Position numbers and translations under genes: made by a program. This document shows positions 1-12,500 of a DNA stretch of 49,615 nucleotides, piece by piece. The DNA comes from Gonium pectorale (Eukaryota > Chlorophyta > Chlorophyceae > Chlamydomonadales > Volvocaceae), in contig LSYV01000093.1 in the NCBI GenBank assembly GCA_001584585.1, positions 75,743 to 125,357 on the forward strand, given 5' to 3'. Under the pieces are notes generated by a model. That model was given only the letters and a program-made list of their open reading frames with translations, was not told the DNA's origin and ran no database searches. How positions within the stretch are numbered: the first letter of the stretch is position 1; the number at the start of each line of letters is the position of its first letter.

Positions 1-865
1 CCCATCCAGAGACAAGCGTTAACAAAATGCGGAGGTGTTACGTTTGCGTGGTGTGTCCCCGCGTCCGTACTCAGGCGCCGTGCGTGTCTAGCAGAACGCA
101 CATGTATGGCGCCCTGCCGCCACGCATTCAAGGCGAGCGATCGAGCAACACCTATGTTTGTCAATACTAGGTCCCCACAGGTGCGCATTGTCTGCAGTCA
201 GCGTTAGGGTTGCAAGTTATGGATTGGCGACGTTGAAGGTGCCCTGTTGCGTCAGTGACCCAGACCCGCACCCAAACAAGTGACGCCTCGCCTAGCCTGC
301 TGGCTGCGTTTTGGACTGGGTTGACGTGACCGTGGGACCGTCAGCAGTGGCATAAAAACCAGACGGACTGCTTGTTATATTGCTGTGTCCCCGCTATCCC
401 TGCCTGCCTCACCTACTGCATGCCGTGCACCCCACCTTTGTAAGCAATTCATCTGAGGACGCACGGGGCGGCACTAAACCCCGTTTCTTGAATGGGAGGG
501 AAGGACTTAACCTTCCCGCATCTCATCTTCTGTGCCCATTATGTCATGGGCAGATGGACTAGCCCTCTCCACTTCAGATCGCTTGTATGGGTAAGTAGGG
601 CAGGTTTCGCGATGCACCGTTTCCATCGCGCACCCATACATGGATCGACCCATGGGTCACAAAAGCATGCACCACTGGGCAGGTGTGTGGCCCTATTTCT
701 TCAGAGTTCCAGACCGGTGCGCGGCACATACACGGCACGAGCGAACGCGGCACTAGGCCGTAGCGGGGGGGGGGGACCAGACAAGCCAGACATCCGAACA
801 GCCCTTCAAAGCAAGGAGCACGTCACCACACACTGCACATACGCAACACACAAAAACACTGCACA

Positions 866-985
866 TATGGCATGAAAAAGAAAAAATCTGCAGAGAAAGA
901 CGAACGGATCCCGCCTCTATGGCCATACACACCCGAAGGCGCGACGTTTCCAGTAGGGCGGGCGAGTACAAATCAAGGCATGCGA
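866..985 (+). repeat. Dispersed repeat fragment (family 3)
   Basis: An A-rich head followed by tctgcagagaaag and then cacacccgaaggcgcgacg matches, with changes, stretches at 24821-25200 and 26016-26410 on the same strand and 44766-44880 on the other. The copies share the order A-rich head, tctgcagagaaag-like box, then cacacccg...gacgtttcc. It is probably the end of a non-autonomous mobile element; no coding sequence is visible. Confidence 0.6.
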
Positions 986-1030
986 CGTTCGTCCCGATCC
1001 CCAAAGAACGGCTTACCAGCATTTTTTCTG

Positions 1031-1094
1031 TGGAAAGGTTGGATTTTTTTGCGGAGAGGCGAGAAAGGGCGCAGACAACGGGAGGGACAGGCAG
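1031..1094 (+). repeat. Dispersed repeat (family 2), copy with T-run
   Basis: The core gtggaaaggtt, then ggagaggcgagaaagggcgc and agacaacgggagggacaggc, is the same as at 33310-33373, except that a short T-rich stretch replaces the acaggc after the first box. An inverted, more diverged copy lies at 2175-2250. Confidence 0.65.
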
Positions 1095-1189
1095 CCGAAA
1101 CCACCGAAACCCTGCCCTAACTACAGCGCACCACAGTAGCCCCCCCCCCCCGGGTGGGCCGTCGGGAGGGGGACCCGCCCCAAGACCAA

Positions 1190-1500
1190 ACACCGACGGC
1201 GCACACAAGAAGAGAAGGAACCCACAGAACAGGAACACAAAAAGACGGAAACAAAGGAAAGGAGAAGCTGAACACCAGGACAGGAGAGAAACAGACCAAA
1301 AAGACCCGTGGAGCACAGGCAGCAAGCCACCCCCCCTCCCCTAGCAAAAGCCCGCAACCCGAACCCCTTACCCCGATACCCCCCCACACCTGCCCCAACA
1401 AGGGCACCGTACCTCAAAACACCCAGAAACGCAACACCCCGCAACACCCACCACCAAAACCCCACACACACCCTCCGAAACCCACCAAACCCAGCGGGCA
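1190..1500. other. A/C-rich strand-asymmetric tract
   Basis: For about 300 bases the plus strand is mostly A and C with very little T or G (blocks such as caccaccaaaaccccacaca). This is a strong strand skew, not just high GC. No clear repeat unit is visible and I assign no function. Confidence 0.5.
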
Positions 1501-1950
1501 CCCAGCGACGGAGCGCGAGGCCTGCAGGCGACCACCCCGCGACACCCCCGAACCCCAAGCCCAACCACCAAACTCAGCGGGCCCCTTGCGACTGAGCGCA
1601 AGGCCCGCAGGCGACAACCCCGCCTCCCGCCTCCTGCTGCAAATCGAAGGCCTTCTGAAGCTCTATAGCCGCCTCCGTCAATGCTCCAAGGGCCACCGCC
1701 CGCAGCGCGGTGGACTGGCTGGTCTCCACCGCAAGGTCCCGCAGCGCTGTAGATTCGCACGCAGGTAGGCGAGCACGAGGTCCCGCCCAGCCTGCTACGA
1801 GCAAACTGGACGCGTCGCGCGGAGCCCCCACAGTGCCTGGTGCGCCAGGGCTTCCACTGGATCGTGGCAGGGCCCGGGAGTGTCTGGAGGCCCCCGTGCA
1901 GCCGCTGCCAAGTGGCGATAGCCGCGGGAGTCCAGGATGGCACCGTAGTC

Positions 1951-1985
1951 AACGCTGTCAGTGTTGACAGCGTTGACAGCGTTGC
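1951..1985. repeat. Hairpin with tandem tgacagcgt units
   Basis: aacgctgtca, a four-base loop gtgt, and tgacagcgtt form a perfect 10-bp stem at 1951-1974. A further copy of the right arm follows directly, so the arm is both inverted and tandemly repeated. Confidence 0.55.
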
Positions 1986-2174
1986 TTGACATCGTTGTGT
2001 GTGTGTCAGCTCACCCGGTTTGTCGGACTTCACCTGGTGGACTGCAAGGTTTTAATGTTGAGCTGCGGTTGCGGCTGGCTGCGGGTGGGGCGATCGTCAA
2101 GCACGCCGTCAGCTGGCATGCATGCCGAAGTGCGTCGTAGCTAGGGCAGCAGGTTTTCGGTGGTTATCGTCACG

Positions 2175-2250
2175 GGAGGGCTATCTGTCACTCCCCATGT
2201 CTGCGCCCTTTCTCGCCTCTCCGGCTGTAACCTTTCCACAGACAAATGCT
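2175..2250 (-). repeat. Dispersed repeat (family 2), inverted copy
   Basis: The reverse strand reads tctgtggaaaggttacag, then cggagaggcgagaaagggcg and cagac, which matches 33310-33373. The far side is diverged. It lies about 1.1 kb from the plus-strand copy at 1031-1094. Confidence 0.6.
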
Positions 2251-3116
2251 ACAAGCCCCCAATGGATGCCAACTTGCTCGCTGTGCGGACGAGGGCCGCC
2301 GGCCGATCGACCGCCCGACCCGCCCGTGTGTCCGCCCTTCGCTGTTCTCCTCTTCATAACCTGTCGCCCAGACTGCACGCGCATACATGACCGCCCTCCA
2401 GGGACCGTGAATGTGAATTATCGGCCCAGCAGTGCATTTAGCGTATCATGCAAACCTCTGATGTTTGGGACATACTGGCTGGCGAGCCACGAGGCGGTGG
2501 GCCCAGAAGTGGCCGTCTGGTGCGTACGGTACATCGGCATGCCAGGTGGATCTCCCAAGCGCCTCGCGCATGCATGGACGGCTTTGGGCACACGTCGCCT
2601 TGGCGCAACTCGGCCACCTTGGTGCAGCATTCGCACATCTGGACACGAGTCTTCGGTACACTCCGTCATACGCGCAGTTACAACCAATCAAGTATACATG
2701 TCTAGCTCCAAATTAGAGCGGGCCGCAACGCTTGCTGCAAGCGACTGATAACAAGGGAGCAGGGAGCAGAGCACGTAGCTACTAGAGGCAGTACCCAGCA
2801 TGCATGCCGGTAGGTGCAAGAACTTGATGCGGATTGCCGCCCGAGTCCATAAACGGTAAACTGCGACACAGACACATTAACCCCATCATCCGGGTCGCCG
2901 ATCAACGCTCCGAGCGGTCACATGTACCGGTGATGGGCAGTCAGGCGGGTGCACGCAAAGGAGAAGAGTGCGGCAACAGTAAGTGACGAACCGGCGGTGC
3001 ACGCGGACTTTGCAATCGCGTATGTGGGCGGACAGCGCTGCAAAGAGAGCTGAACCCCGCACTAGAAATAGAAGGCTTACACTGCAGAAAAAAAGGTCAC
3101 AAGGGGGAACAAGTGC

Positions 3117-3121
3117 TTACA
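3117..3121 (-). terminator. Candidate polyadenylation signal TGTAA
   Basis: TGTAA on the minus strand is the first such pentamer downstream of the TAA stop at 3434-3436 and would give a 3' untranslated region of about 310 bases. TGTAA is the usual signal in chlorophyte algae. Confidence 0.45.
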
Positions 3122-3433
3122 TACATACATGGGCTTCTCCAGTGAGCCCTCGGCTAGTTGATCCGCGACATGTGTTCGAGGAAACCATTGGCGTTTGCGG
3201 CCATGCCCTCGAATACATATTGAGTGTGAGACGGTGCGAGGGAGCCCAGGGGACAGCCGCCGAGGTCAGGGTTCCAGTGGGAACCCCCGAAACGGATGCG
3301 AATGTACCGGAAGCAAGGCACGCGCAAACGCAGGACCCGCGCCCAAGTCAGAGCTCAGCCTTAAGGCCACAAAAAGGACAAGTGAGCTAATGCGTTGCGT
3401 GTTTTGCCTGCTGCTCCATCGGCGGGCCACGCG

Positions 3434-6400
3434 TTATATCACCGGCAGCGTGGTGGTGAACGTTTGCGCCTTGGTGCCGTTGCACTGCACATTCACAGGG
3501 GAGTGGGGGAGGAGGGGAGGGGGGATGGTTCACATCGTGTCACACGGGCCAAACGGAAACACTATCGTTGGCCGTACACGCACTACATCGATCTGCTGGG
3601 AGTTCGGGCGCGCACTCCGAATTCCAACAACGGCAACGCATTGAGCAACTGCGCAGCCGGCCATTAGAAACCCAGTAGCCGCAAAGCAAGCTAGCTGGCG
3701 TGGCTACGGGAGACGGATCTCACGGCCTAGATGGTTACAGCCACTACTGTAACCGCAATGACACATACGGGACGCAACGCCTTACCGTCCAAAGCTGAAG
3801 CGTTGGGCAGAAGGAAGGGGACGAGGGGGGCGGGGCAGGGCAGGGACCGTGGGTGTTGGCACGGGTCCGACAGGCAGGGGCGGATGCGAGCATGTGTGAA
3901 TGGGCACAACGCGTACACGAGTTCGCGCGCGGCCGCTGGCGGGTGGTTGCACACATCTAGGTTTCTGTTACGACCGCCATGTACACACGAGTGCCGTGGG
4001 TTGGGCCCCGTTGCATGTCTGGACACGTGGCGAGAGTGCGCGGGGCTGCGTCACGCACCTGGACCGCGGCCTCGTTTGCTGACGACGCGTTGTTAATGTC
4101 CAGGCACATGTTAGTCTTGTGGAACGGCGACAAGGCGACACCACCCTGGTAGCCGGCGCTGGCCTGCGGGGAGAGCAAGAGGATGCGGCAAACAGCGGCC
4201 GTCGGCATGGTGAACTAAGGGTGGACGCCCTTTCCGTCCAGCGAAGCGATCTGCCTGGCTGCCGTGCCGCGTGCATCCCGGCATGCAGGCAACGCCGATG
4301 GTTCGCGGCATCCGGCTGCACTATGCCCTGTTGCGATGAATACTATCGAGCCAACAACGATTGGCTACCGATTGGCAAACCGGCGGCAGCGGCGGCAGGG
4401 GTAAACAAAAAGAAAACACACATAGTTCGATTCCGGATAGGACCACTATCCTCCTAAAGAATCACCAGCAAGCAGCGCATCTATGGACGGAAAGATGCCC
4501 TCATATTAATGCCTTCATTCGGTGCTCCAACGAGGCGACAGCAGACGCGCTCTTACCTTCCACAGCTGGTGCTTGGCACCCGAGACGCACGTCTCAATCG
4601 TGATGCGCGTGCCATTGCTTGTTCCGGCGTTCTGGGCCGTCAGGCAGAAGTCCGATGAGGACTTGATCTGATAGACGTTGGTGCCTGATGAAGGGGAAGC
4701 GGAAGGGGGACGCATGTTTCAGGGCGCGCTTGAGGGCCGAGCTTTCAACCCAGCAGCCTACGCTAGGCGCCCGCACCTGCGGTAACGATGATCCAGTCCT
4801 GTGCCGGAGACTTGTTGCAGGTATACTGCTGGATGTAGGTTCCGGCCGCCTGCACGCCACCCTTGATGTCAACGCACTTGCCGGTCCTGCGATGATTGGG
4901 GCGCGCGCACACACACGAATGTTGAAGTCGCACACACCACGCGCCCACTAGAGATCAACCGCCAGCGCCCGGGCAGCACCTCGCCTCCCTGCCCCCGCCG
5001 ACAGGATGCTTAGTGCCCCTTGACTGCCACTTTCGGCAGACGTTACCCACGCGCCTGCCATGCGTAGCCCATTGACGCCACCATACTGACCCATGGGTCA
5101 GTCCATTCGGGCAAGCCCGTACCCACACGCTGGAGTCCCCAACCCAACTTACGTGGTGCCGGTGCCCATGGTGTCGGTGGTCTGGCGAGTGGGCAGGCCG
5201 AGCGTGAATACCTGGGCCGGTGATTGGTTACAGCTAACAGGGGGGACAGAGGGCGGGACAGAGGTACACGTCACGAAAGGCAGGCTCCGAACGGAGTTGA
5301 TGGAGGTGCAACGAAGGGGATGAGCACAAGCTCGTCCACGTGGAGAAGTAGAATGTGGTGTGCGTTTAGTACGATGACTGCAGCGTACCCTCCTAGGCAT
5401 CATGTGCCAGGCTGCTGCGCTGCATGCCGAACCATACGGCGCCGTATCGCACCATACCTGTAGATCTGCAGAAGGCGAAGAGCGGCGGCGAGGGGGGCGG
5501 GTCATGTGAACGAGCAGCAACCGACACTTTGAGCAATGCGTAACCGATGCATGTGTACAAGGACCGACGGTTTCGCATGAACAAACGCTTCTGTATGGCT
5601 TGCAAGTCGGCGTCGAGAGGTGTCGGCTTTGGTCTTAAGGCGGGGTGCCAGATGCCAAACGGTCGTTTCAGTCAGCTACCACAACTAACCTGGATTGCCG
5701 AGCCGTCGCTGCCGGTACCGCCGCTGACGTCCAGGCACTTGGAGCTGGCGGGCGAACACGCATGCGGAGCGTCGAGAGTTGGCGAGCGTTATGAGGTGCC
5801 ACATATGGCTACGGGTGAAGCAGCTGGGGCTGGACTCGGGCACTTCTCGCAGCTAGGGGTACCAGCTTCACAAGTCCCCATTCCTGCCTCGGCAACACCG
5901 CCCTCGAGTAGCCCAAGATGCGCACTGCAAACGGCCGGCTCACATCCTGCCCACGCAACCCTGGCACGGTCTCACACACCTGGCGTGAGTGGGGCTGAGG
6001 GTGTAGGTGCCGTCGCCGTAGGGTGTGATGGCGAAAAGCTGGTTCGATGCGGTGGTGCATGTCGCGAGGACAATCCTGGTGCCGTCGCTCGAGGCGCTGT
6101 CCTTGGCCGCCAGACAGAGCCCGCTGGGGATGGCGGTGATGGTGTAGGCTCCGATCGGAGTGGAGGACACTGTAAAGTATTGTCCAGTCGTGTTCACACA
6201 GGTCCGCTGTTGGCGTTTGCAGTAGACGGTTGTGAATTGACGGTTGGCAGTTCCGGAAGGGGCGGGCAACACGCAATGATCAGGGCAGGTCCTTGATAAG
6301 CACAAGGTCCGACGGAAGACATGCATGGCCACTGTGACAACATGGCGACACAGTGGGTGGAGAGCGGCGGAAGCGCTTAACCTCGTGCCGGCATCGACAC

Positions 6401-6538
6401 TGGGGGCATTTGCCCCGTGGCCCAGGTATATCCGCGCAAGGGCAAACGACAACTTCGGTCAAGGGTTAAAACAGTACCTGCTGGATAGAGGTGCCTGCGA
6501 CCTGGTTGTTGTTGCTGATGTCCAGGCACGACTTGCCG
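3434..6538 (-). other. Two R-type (ricin B) lectin trefoils, six repeats
   Basis: Eight exons carry six repeats, starting with SCLDIS, LCLAAK, KCLDVS, KCVDIK, FCLTAQ and MCLDIN. Each ends in a QxW or QxF motif (GQYF, NQLF, AQVF, AQDW, HQLW, AQTF). Six repeats make two beta-trefoils. The Asp after CL, the sugar-contact residue in R-type lectins, is present in repeats 1, 3, 4 and 6 and absent in 2 and 5. The last exon ends in TLPVI and stops. Confidence 0.85.
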
Positions 6539-9500
6539 CTGTTTTGCGCCAAGCAGGGATGTAGGGGATGTCCAGGGTTCAGTGCATGGCGAGGAGCCGC
6601 TGCTTCACGAGTATGTGTGGCAATGCCAATACGCATGTCCGCAGCAGTTGTGTGCATACGACATAGGTTGGCACCGATGGCTCTCCAACAGTGCAGGTGC
6701 TACATGAGCCTTGTTCGCGGTGTCGAGGAGGGGGGGCTCAGCGGGGATGAGTAGGGGTTGGGGATGGGGGTTTGAGGGCGCCCCCGGCTAGATGTATGCA
6801 CGCGGATTAGTATGATACGCACGCACGCACCTGTTGGTGCCGGTGTAAATCATTCCCTGGGCCATCACGGCCGTCTCGTTGCTGCTCGGGAAGGAGCAGC
6901 AGCCGATGCGCATGCCGTTGAGCGCTGCAGAGGTGTGAGAGGCGAGAGGACTCAGCCAGAGGGACAGGGCGGGAGGCCACGTCGGGGCGCGGCACGTGCG
7001 ATAGCCGGCGTCGCCAGCACGAAGGAACGCACGGCCTGGCGGAAAGGCTGGGTAGTTGTCCGCGCAAGCTTGGTACTTGCGTGAAGTCAACCAGGGCTTT
7101 GGCCATCCATCCATCGTCATGGCAAGACCTTGGTGGAGCCCTTGCCGGTCGGGCCCCGCAACACCCTCGCCCAACACACCCCGTCGCCCAATCCACACAT
7201 CACTTCCGCCCTGGAATGTAGCAGTGCTCAGTTACAAGCGATGCACACAGCGCTGCGCGCCACCGTTGCGCCGCGAGGGCAGCCCACAGTTCCCTAAAGC
7301 GCAATAGAGCGAGCACCCCAGCGTGCCCTACCTGTGTCATCGCCGGATCCTTGCTGTCCTTCGACCCTGACCTGGATGCCGCAAATGTAGCTTTCGCCAG
7401 GGCAGTAGGTGTAGCTGTTCCAGCTGCGGAGAGGGAGCACGCAACAACGGAAAATCTGCAAAGCATCGAACCCCAACTTCCCAAGCAATTCAGGCTTCCC
7501 CATGGGGCGGGGTCCGTGCCGTCCGTCCTCGCCCATGCCCTCGCATCCTGTTCCCCGATATCCCCGATTCCTCTCTTCGTTCACAGGCGGGCTCACGTTC
7601 CCCACAGGCCGCTGTAGGCGTTGGTATCGGTGCCCCTCTGGTTGCTGCATGTGAAGACAATCGAGTTGGCCGCAGTGTCGTCACCGCTACGTTGCTGCGT
7701 GGTGAGGCAGCGACCGGCGGGCGGGGTTCAAATGCTCAGTGCTTTTGTGCATGGCCTGGGTGGGGGTATGAACGATACTGTGACACATGCAATGCTGCCG
7801 GCCCATTGCCGTCTCAGCAGTCTTGCACACTAAATTCAAAGCCTTTCGCTTGAGCTAGCTGTAATCAACCCGCGACTCACATCCGGTTCGATGCGCATTT
7901 TCGCCCCCACGAAGTAGCCGCCGGTCGGGCAGGAGGCACCCGGGGTCCAATCGCCCCTGCATGGTGGAGTGATCGCACGGGGGGAGCGATGGTGCACAGC
8001 AGGGTGGTAGCAAAGGTACGGCAGGCCTGCACCTTGATGCACCAGGCACAGGCAGGATGGTTATGTCCCCGGCAAACATAACCGCATTGGATCTTGCGCA
8101 TGCCGTACTGTGGCACCGCTGCGCATGATCCAGTGAGGTCCATAACCCACCAGCCCCTAGCGCGTGCTCGATCCCTGCTTCCCCGTGCATTGTTTTCCGC
8201 GCGCTTTGTGTAGGGATCACCTTGATGCTTACCAAAAACTACCCGGTTGACGGTTGGAGGTGTAGAGTTCCAGAAAGGGCAAATGTTAAGCATGGGCAAA
8301 CGGGCGGGTAAGCACACTCTGTTTAAGCGTAATGGGCAGACGGAGCAGCATGTGCGCGGCCAGTTGGCAATCAACGATGATGAACGGCAACGGAAACCGG
8401 TAATTTTTTGACGGGAGAAGCACTAAAATGGCAATGGCAAGCGGGGTCGGGTGGTGACTAGGACGGCAAATAGGCGATCAAGACACATGGGAATACAGCT
8501 GAGATGAAGCGACGCATCCACCACAACCGACAGCTGCCGAGACTTCATATGATTCAGCGCTGCTCGGTGCCCACAAACTTACCCGTCGCCATCCTCCACC
8601 TGATTCGCAACGCCGTTCAGGCAGCCCATCCTGAAAGCGGTACGTACGGCAAAGGAGCGGGCACGTCAGCACACATGCATCGGCGGGCGTCTGTGTCGCA
8701 CGCTGCACTGCGCGACGTGCACAGGGATTGCTGAATGCACTTTATTGGCCTCGGGCCCAAGATACGACCAGCACGAACTCGGCCCCACCAAGTGACTGCA
8801 GGACAAGCGAGGCGCAGTTGATCCTGCACCAAATGATCCAAAAGCCGGAAGTACATCCATCCATGCATGCATGGGACACCGGAAAAGGGCAATGCTGACG
8901 TAGACTCACGATATTCCGTTCAGTGCGGTGTCATCGCCGGAGCGCTGGTCCGCTTCAAAGCGCAGCATGTAGGAGTTCATGGGCATGGCCACCACCTCCA
9001 TCTTGCCGCTGGTATCGTTGTAGAAGAACTTGCCGCAAGGGTACGACTGCTGCTCCCAGTTGCCCCAGTTACCTGCGTGTACGACACATACACACGAGCC
9101 ATGCAGACACAGCGACCCGTGTGAGCCCAATAACAATAAAGTAGGCATGGCCCACCTTTCCAGCATCAAAGTCGTGCACACCTGACAGGTGAGACCACTC
9201 AGTTACCCGCTGGGCCATTCATTGCATCGTGGGCGTGCGCACTTCCCGCAGCATGTGATGTGATGTGCGCGTCATCGTGTGGTCGGTTACCGTAATGACG
9301 GCATTTTACTTACCCGCGCCAACGGTCAGCCACTGGCCAACCAGGTTGTTTGCTGCGGTGGGTGTCAGCAAAGAGTGATTACGGTGGATTAGACACGATG
9401 TGAGGACGTGAGGAGTGGACAAAGCTTGCAAACGTGATACATCATGGAACACAAGGGTCGAACTTTGGGTGGCGTGAGACCACACGGCGCTACTTCTCAG

Positions 9501-12500
9501 TTCAGCTGCGACTGAAGTACTGCAACCAAGGAAAGCCGGCCCGAGCGACCCTGTCGGCGCAACCCAACCGAACCTATTGGGTTCTTCGTCTCCTCCTGCT
9601 CATCAGCAGATCCCTGTACGGGTATAAACATATAAACGAAGAGGTGGGGTTAGGATTCAGGAGAGCGACTACATTGGGCAGGTGGTGTTGCGGCGGACAA
9701 CACCGGTGCGTGCATGAGGGTATGCGTGACGGAGGGTGCGTGACGGGGGGAGGGGGGTTCCTACATACGGCAGACGTTGGGTTGGGCTGGGATTCGTCAG
9801 GGTCGTCAGTTACTGGACGACGGTGGCATTATTCTTGCGGCATATTCGTACACCAGGCTGGACTGCAGCTGACAGCACATGCCAACTCAGCAGCACGGCA
9901 AAGCTACAGCAGTACATTTATACGACGGTAGCACGGCACAAAGTACCTTGAGGTACACGTCCGACACAATGTCGATGGAGCCAACCGTGATCCAGATGTT
10001 GAAGAAGCTTACGCCGATTGACGCCTCCAGGGTCACCTACACAACATTGAGGGGAAGCGTGCGTGAGCGCGGTGTATAAACACCCCCTCGCCAGCGTACC
10101 CAAGACGCGCACATTAATGCCCCGGCGGGGCAGCCCCGCGGGGCAGCCCTGCCGTCCTTGATCCCCGTCGGAGGAGAAGCAAGTGTCAGGCCACCGACAA
10201 GTGCCATCAACAACAGACGTTGCCGAACCAACGTCGTACTTACGCTAGCAATCCATACGCAGCTGAAGGGTTGAAGACAGGGAGGGTGGCACGGTGCACG
10301 GCACATAGAGCAGTCCCGTCGGGAGGTGGCGAGGACACGTGCGGATGGGGACACGGAAGGGGTGGCGGGCGCTGTTTAGGCACATGATGCACGAATGAAG
10401 ATTGTGTAGAGATCTTGACCGGGTCTCCGCAGCAACGTGGCAGATGCGCGGCCACTGCCACTGTCACCGCAAAGCGGCAACTGGGACACGTCCAGCAGCC
10501 TGGAATGAGGCTAGCAACCGTACGCAGGTTTACGAAGGACTCATGCTCGACACCTCCTCCAAATCATGAAGCCGGATGCTTGCAAAAGACAGGCTCCTCG
10601 TCAGCGAGTTTCCATGGGCCGCGGTACCCGGTGACGGCGACTCGGTTAGTTAAAAAAGCCAGGCATGATCTCACCAGGCGCTGAAGTCGAGCTCGGCGCT
10701 GAGCTCCACCTGAAATGCAATGAGGCGGGAGCGGCCGAAAGGCAGGGGGGTCCGTTGCCGAGGGCCCAATGGCTGGTGCGGCGGGAGCTATAGTAAAGCC
10801 CTAGCACATGTCAATGATAACGCATGCGATACGACGATCAGACTCAAATCCCGAGCGCACGGGTACGGCGCTACGGGTAAGCCCCTTGAATCCGTCGCAC
10901 CTTGAAAACGATGATGTTGAACGTGAGAGTGCCTGTCGCACGTCAATCACACGAGCAGCGGCAACAATTAGAGCAGTGGCAAGGTGCGCGGCTCCATAAA
11001 CAATGAACATGGACTCATCCGTGGGCACTGCGTTCGGGCGGATCCGCAGGATGCCGTACGCAACGCGCTGCACCGGCATGCTCATTTCCCTGCGCGCACG
11101 TATGCGCACGCTGTGCGTTTGATAGGTCCCGTCCGACGTTGCGTGTTCAACCGCAGGGGCCGCTGTACGCGACGCTTTCGGCCGCCTTTGCTGCCTTCGC
11201 ATGGGCTGTTTGCTTTTTTGGGTTGTTGATTGCTCCGGCTGGGTCCGGCTTCTGAGCGCGGGCGCATGCAGCCGCCGAGGGAGGGGAGCAGGACCAGGGG
11301 GCCCGGGGCCGCTGCGTCCGCGGGAGGGTAATGAGATCGAAGCCCGCTGCGACTGCTGGATGATATTGGCGCATTGGGCGCAGCGGGGCGCACGCAGTAT
11401 GCCCACCTTCGACAAAGAAGATCTTATCATTGTAGTTGTACCCTGCGGGGAGGCAGATGGGCGGCAGGTTGGCGTACTGGCAGTAGGTGTCATAGCTAGG
11501 CGGCGGAGGGTGTGTACGCAGCGATCCAACGGTGCGTCGTACCGGTATCGATGGTGAACCCCGAGGTCCCATGCATGGTAGGTCATGGATGGTGGTGCTA
11601 GGAACGCCACGACCGCGCACGGTCACCCGGTTGACTCACCAACGCACACCGAGGCGATGTCGATGTTTAACGCAATGCCAAGCCTGGGGCGCGCACAAGG
11701 GTACGGCTTTAGCCACAGCGCAATACGACCTCAAGCTTGGATCGCGCACGGCAACACGTTTCCGGCCACCACCTGCCGTGCTCAAGCTCCATGTGCCACG
11801 CCCGTCGCCCCAGCCGCCCGGCCGCCGCGCGCGAGTCCTCATCCCAGCTGCCGCCAATCAACCGTGTGTAGGATGCCGCCATCCCAGGATGCCGCCCCTG
11901 CGCGCGCTTACTTTTTGACCAGCCAGTTGGTCTTCGACAGACCGATGCCGAGACTCACGCAACCCTTGACCTTGGAGTCGCCTGCAGTACAAAATAGCAA
12001 CCAAGGGGACCTCACTTACATGGGCATCCAAACAGGGTGCAACAGAGACGAGAAAGGGTTGTGGGTTTAGAATGAAGCATCTCCGTTCCTGAAGGCGCGC
12101 ACTGAGCGCCTAAATAAAGTCCCATACTCACATGTATCCATCTCCAGGGAGCCCGCCACGGTGAGGGGCCCGACTGCGCACGCAGGTCGCCAGGTGGGGC
12201 GCCGGGGTTAGTACCGGGCAGCTGGGTCGCTCGCGTGGTTCGCCTTCACAGTCAAGCGCAACCGGCTGGTCACGGCTAGCTACGGGCAAGTCGTACAGAC
12301 TAAGCCATTTAGACACCTGCTGCCAACATAGACAAACTCACTGTTGCCTCCGCAACCGGCGGATATTCCGAAGGCTCCGTTCCTGCAGGTGGGACAGGTT
12401 TGCATTGCCATCCGTTTCACTACTGCTGTGCGAGCGGCATCTGCACCCGGGCGGTACATCATGGTGGCTATCTAGCCGGCATCTCAGTCGTTGGTGACTA

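Larger units (their letters stand above)
1..3116. other. Gene-poor left edge, repeats only
   Basis: I see no supportable gene here. Open frames on both strands are shadows in GC-rich DNA, with no recognisable domain or matching exon pair. The stretch holds three dispersed repeat fragments (about 866-985, 1031-1094 and 2175-2250), an A/C-only-like tract at about 1190-1500, and a hairpin with tandem units at 1951-1985. The 3' untranslated region of the large minus-strand gene probably ends close to its right border. Confidence 0.6.

Noticed and set aside
2122..2748. 208-codon plus-strand frame
   Set aside because: Begins in a repeat copy and lacks any domain.
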